Of a DNA stretch of 10,916 nt, positions 1-5,663 are shown piece after piece. The notes below the pieces were generated by a model. The model did not search any database, was not told where the DNA came from, and was given only the letters and a program-made list of their open reading frames with translations. Both the position numbers and the translations under genes were made by a program. This DNA is from Promethearchaeota archaeon (GTDB lineage: Archaea > Asgardarchaeota > Lokiarchaeia > Sigyniarchaeales > SOKP01), in assembly GCA_019894815.1 (NCBI GenBank), contig JAGXNU010000048.1:1-10916 (forward strand), read 5' to 3'. Every line of letters starts with the position of its first letter. The stretch's first letter is position 1.

Positions 1-248
1 ATACAATCATAGCCCATAGGATATAAAACATTATACCCACGCATTCGCTTATAACGAGCAACAGAATCTCCAATTGTATAATTTCTTAAATGTCCCATAT
101 GAAGACTACCTGAAGGATAAGGATACATCTCTAATACATAATATTTCGGTAGGTTAGGATCAGCCTCTATTTTGAACAACTCATTTTCTTCCCAAATTGC
201 TTGCCATTTTTCTTCGATTTTCTTGGGATTGTAATCACTATCTCTCAT
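1..248 (-). CDS. leuS: Leucyl-tRNA synthetase, bacterial-type N-terminus (partial, 3' end outside window)
   Basis: This class I aminoacyl-tRNA synthetase charges tRNA-Leu with leucine in the cytoplasm. Only the first 82 codons are present, read leftwards from an ATG at 248-246; the rest lies beyond base 1. The translation opens with MRDSDYNPKKIEEKWQAIWE, a typical LeuRS start. At about residues 38-62 it carries YVLEMYPYPSGSLHMGHLRN followed by YTIGD. HMGH (residues 50-53) is the ATP-binding HIGH signature, and RYKRMRGYNVLYPMGYD follows. The MYPYPSG...HMGH...RNYTIGD pattern is that of bacterial LeuRS, not of the usual archaeal/eukaryotic form. That suggests horizontal transfer if the host is archaeal, and some archaea are known to carry bacterial-like LeuRS. 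No clear ribosome binding site precedes the ATG. The gene is divergent from the lipoate/F420 operon. The family call is firm; activity cannot be judged from 82 residues. Confidence 0.93.
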   Translation of the reverse strand, partial: MRDSDYNPKKIEEKWQAIWEENELFKIEADPNLPKYYVLEMYPYPSGSLHMGHLRNYTIGDSVARYKRMRGYNVLYPMGYDC

Positions 249-345
249 TTAAATCATAATTTATTGGTTTATGGTTGAAATTATTAATGATGTAAATTTT
301 AATATAATAAATTTTTTATGAATTTTTTTAAAAAAAAGGTGTAGA

Positions 346-368
346 TTGGAAGAAACTAAAAATTCCAA
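346..368. repeat. 6-bp inverted repeat in operon leader, followed by a T run
   Basis: TTGGAA (346-351) and TTCCAA (363-368) form a perfect 6-bp inverted repeat with an 11-base loop. TTTTT follows at 371-375. It sits about 80 bases ahead of the likely ATG of the first plus-strand gene. It could be a binding site for a dimeric regulator of either divergent gene or a weak attenuator-like hairpin. In AT-rich DNA a repeat this short can also occur by chance. Confidence 0.3.
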
Positions 369-445
369 CGTTTTTCATCCTAAATTTGTTTGATATTTTA
401 TAGAATAATTAGTTTTATAATTAGTTTTATCTTTACAAAAACATT

Positions 446-449
446 AGGA
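446..449 (+). promoter_or_regulatory. Ribosome binding site supporting the ATG at 456
   Basis: AGGA lies six bases ahead of the ATG at 456-458, a normal Shine-Dalgarno distance. The upstream TTG at 390 has no such site. This decides the start of the first plus-strand gene in favour of 456. Confidence 0.5.
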
Positions 450-455
450 AATTTA

Positions 456-1457
456 ATGACGATAGATAAAATTAGAGTATCAATCGGGAGTGCTTCAGTA
501 CTTGGTCTTTATGATAGTATACGATTCAAGGATCCTCCAACTACTTGTTATATCATGACTTATAAACAAGGGCATTGTGTTGCAAATTGTGGTTTTTGCC
601 CACAAGCGAGAGAGTCAGAAGGATCAACTGAAAATCTTTCTCGCGTCAATTGGCCGGAATATTCCTTTAAAGAATTTCTAACGAGATTGAGTTACTTAGT
701 TCCAAATAAACGTTTCAAAAGATTATGCATTCAAACCCTTAACTACTCCGAAAATTTTCACGATCTAATTGATATTATTACAGAGATTAAAAGAATTACT
801 GATGTTCCAATTTCTGTTGCAACCCCACCAATCTCAAAAGAAAACATGAGAGAATTAAAACTAATAGGAGTCGATAGAATTGGTATTGCATTAGATGCAT
901 CAACTCCGGAAATATTTAATAACGTGAAAGGAAAAAATGCAAATGGTCCTTATTCATGGGAAAACCATTTTACGGCTATAGAAGAGGCTTTAGATGTATT
1001 TATCGATGGTCAAGTAACAACTCATTTAATTATTGGTTTAGGTGAAACATCAAAAGAAATTTTGGAATTAATCCAAAAATTGAATGATCAAAAAATCCGT
1101 GTTGGTCTTTTCGCATTTACTCCAATCAAGGGGACAAAGCTTGAAAATTTAGAAAGTCCCGAATTATTACATTTTAGGAAGATACAATTAGGGCGATACC
1201 TAATAATCAAGCACGATAAACAATTAAAAGATTTTACATTTAACTCTAAGGAGAATGTTATTAAATATAATATTAATAAAAAAGAGTTATGGGATATTAT
1301 TGATACTTCAGATGTTCTATTAACTTCAGGATGTCCTGGATGTAATCGCCCTTATTATACATCACGACCCTCAGGACCAATTTATAATTACCCAAGAGAG
1401 TTAAACGAAATTGAGAAACAAAAAAGTTACAATTCTTTATTAAAATTCGTCAATTAA
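456..1457 (+). CDS. Radical SAM protein, LipS1/LipS2-type lipoyl synthase component
   Basis: The predicted role is sulfur insertion into a protein-bound octanoyl chain during lipoyl cofactor assembly, together with the second radical SAM protein at 2244-3302. From the ATG at 456 the protein has 333 residues. The radical SAM motif CxxxCxxC is C41, C45, C48 (GHCVANCGFCPQARES) and should hold the SAM-binding 4Fe-4S cluster. A further cysteine, C31, precedes it. The C-terminal part has SGCPGCNRPYY (C293, C296) and then RPSGPIYNYPR (about 304-314); these may ligate an auxiliary cluster. The overall type is the biotin-synthase-like radical SAM group, clearly different from canonical LipA, whose CX4CX5C auxiliary motif and terminal RSSY are absent. 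The adjoining lipoate-protein ligase and second radical SAM gene are the main support for the lipoyl role. I cannot say which of LipS1 or LipS2 it is. The frame stays open to a TTG at 390, but the ribosome binding site favours 456. Confidence 0.75.
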   Translation: MTIDKIRVSIGSASVLGLYDSIRFKDPPTTCYIMTYKQGHCVANCGFCPQARESEGSTENLSRVNWPEYSFKEFLTRLSYLVPNKRFKRLCIQTLNYSENFHDLIDIITEIKRITDVPISVATPPISKENMRELKLIGVDRIGIALDASTPEIFNNVKGKNANGPYSWENHFTAIEEALDVFIDGQVTTHLIIGLGETSKEILELIQKLNDQKIRVGLFAFTPIKGTKLENLESPELLHFRKIQLGRYLIIKHDKQLKDFTFNSKENVIKYNINKKELWDIIDTSDVLLTSGCPGCNRPYYTSRPSGPIYNYPRELNEIEKQKSYNSLLKFVN

Positions 1458-1471
1458 CAGTAATTTATAGT

Positions 1472-2251
1472 ATGAATGAATGGAGATTATTACCTTTAGA
1501 AATTTTTAATGGTTATTGGAACATGGCCTTGGATGAGGCTATATTAACAAGCATAATAGAGAAAAAAGCGCCAAACACTTTAAGATTTTATAAATGGAAT
1601 CCTTCAACCATTTCAATAGGACAAAATCAAAGTCTTTCTTCAGAAGTTGATACTGATATCGCTCAAAATAAAGGATTTGATGTAGTTAGGAGGATCACTG
1701 GAGGAGGCGCAGTATTTCATGATAGATATCGAGAAATAACTTACTCAATTATCTGTCCTATCAAATTCTTAGAGGAGTTGAATGCTTACAAAGTAATTGA
1801 ACAATTCGAGATAATTGAGATGGGAATCATCTCTGGTTTAAAGAGCTATGGTCTGGAATCAGAACCTGGAATTATTCATTGCCCCGCTCTTTTTTTAGAA
1901 GGTAAAAAATTTTCTGGAAATGCACAAATAAGAAAAAAGGGACATATCCTTCAACATGGAACAATATTATTAGAGTTAGATGCAGACCTCATGTATTCTG
2001 TCTTAAAAGCACCACATAATGTATCAAAATCAAGGATGGTAAAATCTGTACATGCAAAATGCATTGGAATAAAGGACCATTTGCCCCATTGGAATGAAGA
2101 AAAATTTTTATTATCATTAAAACAAGGGTTTGAAAATACATTGAAAATCAAGTTAAAAGAGGGGCAAATTACTAATGAAGAATTAATATTAGCAGAAAGA
2201 TTAGTGAAAGAGAAATATTCAAATGAAAAATGGTTAAATAAATATGATTGA
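1472..2251 (+). CDS. Lipoate/octanoate-protein ligase, short form (LplA/LipM superfamily)
   Basis: This biotin/lipoyl transferase-fold protein should attach lipoate or octanoate to the lysine of a lipoyl carrier protein (glycine cleavage H protein or a dehydrogenase E2). It has 259 residues. The family hallmarks are RRITGGGAVFHD (73-84), which is the RRxxGGGxVxHD loop, and GKKFSGNAQ (144-152), where K146 corresponds to the conserved catalytic/binding lysine. HGTIL follows at 162-166. The protein ends after the ...EKYSNEKW segment where full-length LplA continues into a C-terminal accessory domain. It therefore matches the large subunit of a split ligase or a LipM-like octanoyl transferase. 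C137 lies nine residues before K146, and LipM uses a cysteine in this neighbourhood, but the spacing differs and the equivalence is uncertain. It lies 14 bp after one radical SAM gene and overlaps the next by 8 bp, which ties all three to lipoyl assembly. No obvious ribosome binding site precedes its ATG. Confidence 0.87.
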   Translation: MNEWRLLPLEIFNGYWNMALDEAILTSIIEKKAPNTLRFYKWNPSTISIGQNQSLSSEVDTDIAQNKGFDVVRRITGGGAVFHDRYREITYSIICPIKFLEELNAYKVIEQFEIIEMGIISGLKSYGLESEPGIIHCPALFLEGKKFSGNAQIRKKGHILQHGTILLELDADLMYSVLKAPHNVSKSRMVKSVHAKCIGIKDHLPHWNEEKFLLSLKQGFENTLKIKLKEGQITNEELILAERLVKEKYSNEKWLNKYD

Positions 2252-3302
2252 GCACATAATGAAGAAAATAACGGAAAATCGAATGACTTGGACAGATTAT
2301 GAAGAACTAATCTCGCTTGACTTTCAGCAGATTGAATCTGTTTTAAAGCATGCATATAAATTGAAAGTACAGAATTTTGGTGGACGTCTAAAAGTGTACA
2401 TTCCAAATAATAATTTCCCCGCCATAAGTATCACTGGGAGCGAATGTGCTTTAAATTGTGAACACTGTAATAAAAAATATTTAGAAAATATGAAACCAAT
2501 TCTAACTAATAGAGATTTAAAACAATTTTTAATCAACCTTCATAAGGAGGGAGGTGTAGGGGCATTAATTTCAGGGGGATGTGATCCTAACGGAGCTGTT
2601 CCTCTGAAACAATTTTTAAATACTATTAAAGAAGTGAAACAGCAAACTAATTTAATAATCAACGTTCACACGGGATTGATAAATAAAGACACTGCTCAAA
2701 AGTTAACAGAAACTACAGCAGACATTATCTCTTTTGATATTAACATGGATGATAAAATAATCCAAGATATTTACCATCTCGATAAAACAGTAGAAGATTA
2801 CAAACAATCCTTGGAACTCCTTCAGAAAAATAATTTAAATATAGTTCCGCATATATGTTTTGGATTGTATTATGGAAGAATTCACGAAGAGTTAAAATCA
2901 ATTAAATTCATTAAAGATTCAATTCCTAATCCCTCTTTAATCGTAATTATTGCTCTTATTCCCCCCAAAAACTCAGAATTTGAAATTCCAAAACCTGAGG
3001 ATATTTCCAAATTAATAGCTGTGACAAGACTAGTCTTTCCTCAAACTGAAATTTCCTTAGGATGCATGAGACCTCGTGGAAGTGTAAAAAAGAAGATTGA
3101 ACAATTAGCTTTAAAAGCGGGAATTACAAGAATTGAAATACCTTCCAAAACTACTTTACAATGGATGAAAAAATACGATCCAAATGTTTCATTCGAGTTT
3201 TATTCTGCCTGTTGTGCCATTCCTGAGAAATATGAAAAGATAGCCAGAAGCAAAGAGGAAGATATTAAATCATACACGTTATTCATGAGTGGTGAAGATT
3301 AA
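2244..3302 (+). CDS. Radical SAM protein, second LipS1/LipS2-type lipoyl synthase component
   Basis: The predicted role is sulfur insertion together with the radical SAM protein at 456-1457. The product is 352 residues from the ATG at 2244, which overlaps the ligase stop by 8 bp and implies translational coupling. An in-frame ATG at 2259 is an alternative start that would remove the overlap. The radical SAM motif is C68, C72, C75 (SECALNCEHCNKKY). ISGGCDPNGAVPL (about 109-121) matches the glycine-rich SAM-contacting strand of this biotin-synthase-like group and includes an unusual cysteine, C113. Near the C-terminus are GCMRPRG (273-279, C274) and an adjacent pair C323-C324 (SACCAIPE). These three cysteines are candidate auxiliary-cluster ligands, which is inferred. 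The paralogue at 456-1457 has a quite different C-terminus, so the two are not recent duplicates. The radical SAM family is certain. The lipoyl role rests on context and resemblance to the LipS1/LipS2 pair. Confidence 0.75.
   Translation: MIEHIMKKITENRMTWTDYEELISLDFQQIESVLKHAYKLKVQNFGGRLKVYIPNNNFPAISITGSECALNCEHCNKKYLENMKPILTNRDLKQFLINLHKEGGVGALISGGCDPNGAVPLKQFLNTIKEVKQQTNLIINVHTGLINKDTAQKLTETTADIISFDINMDDKIIQDIYHLDKTVEDYKQSLELLQKNNLNIVPHICFGLYYGRIHEELKSIKFIKDSIPNPSLIVIIALIPPKNSEFEIPKPEDISKLIAVTRLVFPQTEISLGCMRPRGSVKKKIEQLALKAGITRIEIPSKTTLQWMKKYDPNVSFEFYSACCAIPEKYEKIARSKEEDIKSYTLFMSGED
3291..3295 (+). promoter_or_regulatory. GGTGA ribosome binding site for the CofE fusion
   Basis: GGTGA, complementary to the 3' end of archaeal 16S rRNA, lies nine bases before the ATG at 3305 and inside the end of the preceding gene. 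It supports that start and independent ribosome entry. Confidence 0.6.
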
Positions 3303-3304
3303 AG

Positions 3305-4714
3305 ATGAGTGAACGTGTTAATCTAATTGCTTTAAAAGGAATACCAAAAATAAAACCAGGAGATAATTTAGCGAATATAATAATTGATTCTGTAAGTAAG
3401 TCAAATATTATCTTAGAAGAAGGAGATATCCTTGTTATTGCTCAAAGCATTGTTTCGAAAAGTCGTGGTTTTTTAGTCGATCTAAATAAAATTGAGCCAA
3501 GTGATTATGCTAATATGTTACATGAAAGTATGAAACCTTTAGCTACTAAAGAAAATATCCCCATCAAAGATCCGCAAATTATACAGTTGATTTTGAATGA
3601 ATCAAATGAAGTGATTCGAGCAAGTCATGTCATGATTGTTGAAACAAAACACGGATTTGTCTGTGCTAATGCAGGAATAGATAGATCAAATGTAGAAGGT
3701 GATAATATGGTAACGTTATTACCTGAAAATCCTGATGAAGAAGCAACGAAAATTAAGGATGATCTCAAAAACCTAGTTCATAAAAATATAGCAGTTATTA
3801 TTTCAGATTCATTCGGAAGACCTTTTAGAAGAGGAGCTATTGGAGTAGCAATAGGACTTTCAGGAATAGATGCCGTATTAGATAAGAGAGGTAAATATGA
3901 TCTTTATGGGAAAGAATTAAAAAGCACAATCATTGGTCAAGTCGATAATCTTGCATCTGCAGCCCAACTAATAATGGGTGAGGCAGATGAGGGTTTTCCT
4001 ATTGTACTGATTAAAGGATATGAGTTTGAAATAAATAATCAAGCAAAAATTAGCTCAATTATACGTGAAAGAAATTCAGATTTGTTTAGAGAAAAAAAGA
4101 GCGATATTGATGTTATAAAAACACTTAAAGCAAGGAGGAGTTATAAGCTAGGATTTTCTTCGAAGGAAGTAGACGAAGAACTCATTAGAGAATGTATTGA
4201 TCTATCAAGGTGGGCACCGAGTGCTCATAATGGTCAATTTTGGAGATATATCATATTAAGTAAAGGTGCCAAAAGAAATCAATTGATAAACAGGATGAAT
4301 GAAAAGCTTAAGAAAGATTTAATCAATGAAGGCAAATCAGAGTCTACCATCAAATTAAAGATTGAAAAAACACGAAATCAATTCTTAAATTCACCTTATT
4401 TAATCTTACTTTGTTTAGATAAGCATGATTTAGAATTGCATGAAGGAGATGAACGTAATTTAAATGAATTATTTATGGGGATCCAGAGCATAAGTTCTTC
4501 TGCAACTTATTTACTATTAGCTCTTGAATCTAAAAAGTTATCGTCTTGTTGGTATTGCGCGCCCTTATTTGCAAAGAAAATAATCAGGAGAGAATTAAAT
4601 CTTCCAGAATCATATATACCCATGGCTTTTTTTACCGTGGGATATCCCCTAGATGTTCCTAAAGCACCATTTCGCAAGAATTTAGATGATATTCTTTTCA
4701 AAATTGAGGATTAA
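3305..4714 (+). CDS. cofE: Coenzyme F420:L-glutamate ligase fused to a nitroreductase domain (FbiB-like)
   Basis: CofE adds glutamates to F420-0 in a GTP-dependent reaction, giving the polyglutamate tail of coenzyme F420. The product has 469 residues in two domains. Residues 1 to about 255 are CofE: GDILVIAQSIVSKSRG (40-55), CANAGIDRSNV (120-130), DSFGRPFRRGAIGVAIG (168-184), DLYG (199-202), and an AAQLIMGEADEGFP segment (219-232). Residues about 270-469 are an FMN-type nitroreductase: KARRSY (275-280), WAPSAHNGQ (303-311), SCWYCAPLF (414-422) and VGYP (445-448). The domain order equals that of actinobacterial FbiB, whose C-terminal domain reduces dehydro-F420-0. Many methanogen CofE proteins are single-domain and about half this length. 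The fusion suggests that the upstream CofD step uses phosphoenolpyruvate and leaves a double bond to be reduced, which is an inference. It starts 2 bp after the previous stop, with cofD 14 bp downstream. F420 ligase activity is secure by family. The nitroreductase substrate is not shown by the sequence. Confidence 0.93.
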   Translation: MSERVNLIALKGIPKIKPGDNLANIIIDSVSKSNIILEEGDILVIAQSIVSKSRGFLVDLNKIEPSDYANMLHESMKPLATKENIPIKDPQIIQLILNESNEVIRASHVMIVETKHGFVCANAGIDRSNVEGDNMVTLLPENPDEEATKIKDDLKNLVHKNIAVIISDSFGRPFRRGAIGVAIGLSGIDAVLDKRGKYDLYGKELKSTIIGQVDNLASAAQLIMGEADEGFPIVLIKGYEFEINNQAKISSIIRERNSDLFREKKSDIDVIKTLKARRSYKLGFSSKEVDEELIRECIDLSRWAPSAHNGQFWRYIILSKGAKRNQLINRMNEKLKKDLINEGKSESTIKLKIEKTRNQFLNSPYLILLCLDKHDLELHEGDERNLNELFMGIQSISSSATYLLLALESKKLSSCWYCAPLFAKKIIRRELNLPESYIPMAFFTVGYPLDVPKAPFRKNLDDILFKIED

Positions 4715-4717
4715 AAT

Positions 4718-4722
4718 GGTGA
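4718..4722 (+). promoter_or_regulatory. GGTGA ribosome binding site for cofD
   Basis: GGTGA sits six bases before the ATG at 4729 in the 14-bp gap after the CofE fusion. It is the strongest Shine-Dalgarno match in the operon and fixes the cofD start. Confidence 0.7.
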
Positions 4723-4728
4723 TTTGAA

Positions 4729-5658
4729 ATGAGTGAAGATTTTTATACTGTATTAGCAGGAGGGGTGGGTGCAGCAAAGTTTATTCAAGGATTAGTAAGG
4801 GTGGTAGATCCTAGCAAATTAAAAATAATTATAAATACAGGGGATGACATTGAACTATTCGGTCTTAATATTTGTCCAGATATCGACATAATAACGTACA
4901 GTATTGCTGAAGTTGTGGATAAGGAAAAAGGGTGGGGCTTTGAAAATGAAACTTTTAATTGTTTAAGTGTTTTAAAGAATTATTACGACTATGGATGGTT
5001 TAATGCGGGTGATAAAGATTTAGCAACGCATATTTATCGTACTGATTTATATCATAAGGGTTTTACTAAAGCTCAAATCACGTCTAAAATCTGTAAGAAA
5101 TTAGGAGTAAAAGCAGACCTCATTCCAATGAGCAATGAATCTGTGGCAACATACATTGAAACTCCCTTGGGAAAAATGCATTTTGAAGAATATTACATAA
5201 AGCATAAATGTGAACCCAAAATTTTAGGTATATCCTTCAGGGGCTCTGAAAAAGCTAAACCTGTAATGGGCGTCATAGATTATATTAAAAAAGCAAAAAG
5301 AGTAATAATATGTCCCTCTAATCCAATAGTTTCAATTGGAACAATCCTAAGCGTCAAGGATATAAAAAACACACTATCAAGTGTAAAGGATAATGTGTAT
5401 GCAATTAGTCCTATTATTGAAGGATCTGCAGTAAAGGGTCCAGCGGATAAAATGCTAAATTTTTTTGGCTATGAAGTTTCAAGTGTCGGTGTCGCCAAAT
5501 TCTATAAAGAAATAATAGGTCATTTTATAATTGATCGTAAAGACCAATTATTAAAACCACAGATTGAGGAGTTGGGCATAAAAACATATTGTTTTGACAC
5601 ACTTATGACGAATATTCAAAAAAAGGAAAATTTGGCAAGATATGTAATTAATCTATGA
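4729..5658 (+). CDS. cofD: 2-phospho-L-lactate (or phosphoenolpyruvate) transferase CofD
   Basis: CofD transfers the activated three-carbon phosphate unit (lactyl-2- or enolpyruvyl-diphospho-guanosine) onto FO, giving F420-0 or dehydro-F420-0. This is the step before CofE. The 309-residue length is normal for the family. Visible signatures, in order, are AGGVGAAKFIQGL (10-22, nucleotide loop), NTGDDIELFGLNICPDID (36-53), GWFNAGDKDLATHIYRT (89-105), CPSNPIVSIGTIL (195-207) and SPIIEGSAVKGPADKM (227-242). All conserved blocks are intact. It is the last gene of the plus-strand block and is paired with cofE, a common arrangement. The FO synthase and the CofC/FbiD guanylyltransferase that supplies its substrate are not in this window. 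Sequence alone cannot tell lactate from PEP specificity; the fused nitroreductase next door hints at PEP. The stop is only 5 bp from the stop of the convergent gene. Confidence 0.95.
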   Translation: MSEDFYTVLAGGVGAAKFIQGLVRVVDPSKLKIIINTGDDIELFGLNICPDIDIITYSIAEVVDKEKGWGFENETFNCLSVLKNYYDYGWFNAGDKDLATHIYRTDLYHKGFTKAQITSKICKKLGVKADLIPMSNESVATYIETPLGKMHFEEYYIKHKCEPKILGISFRGSEKAKPVMGVIDYIKKAKRVIICPSNPIVSIGTILSVKDIKNTLSSVKDNVYAISPIIEGSAVKGPADKMLNFFGYEVSSVGVAKFYKEIIGHFIIDRKDQLLKPQIEELGIKTYCFDTLMTNIQKKENLARYVINL

Positions 5659-5663
5659 TCAAA

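Larger units (their letters stand above)
249..455. promoter_or_regulatory. Divergent intergenic region between leuS and the lipoate/F420 operon
   Basis: This very AT-rich stretch separates two divergent genes, so both promoters should lie here. TATA-like runs occur at about 296-312 (usable for leuS on the minus strand) and at about 392-420 (usable for the plus-strand operon). None can be singled out with confidence. A 6-bp inverted repeat followed by five T lies at 346-375 and is listed separately. An open frame runs back from the plus-strand gene to a TTG at 390. Its extra 22 residues are low-complexity and hydrophobic, as AT-rich non-coding DNA would encode, so I treat this as untranslated. 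Confidence 0.5.

Noticed and set aside
390..455. TTG-initiated extension adding a hydrophobic 22-residue leader (possible signal peptide) to the first radical SAM protein
   Set aside because: The stretch is low-complexity and encoded by AT-rich intergenic DNA, a rare start codon would be needed, and the ATG at 456 has an AGGA site at the right distance. A cytosolic radical SAM enzyme does not need a leader.
456..1457. Canonical lipoyl synthase LipA or biotin synthase BioB
   Set aside because: The N-terminal CX4CX5C and C-terminal RSSY of LipA are missing, and the conserved C-terminal SGCPGC/RPSGPIYNYP pattern is not that of BioB. Neighbouring genes point to lipoyl rather than biotin metabolism.
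1951..2406. Open frame on the minus strand, 151 codons
   Set aside because: It lies opposite the well-supported ligase and second radical SAM gene, has no recognisable domain and no ribosome site.
2324..2536. Open frame on the minus strand, 70 codons
   Set aside because: It is antisense to the N-terminal part of the second radical SAM gene including its CxxxCxxC region; no independent support.
4507..4701. Open frame on the minus strand, 64 codons
   Set aside because: It is a shadow of the nitroreductase domain of the CofE fusion.
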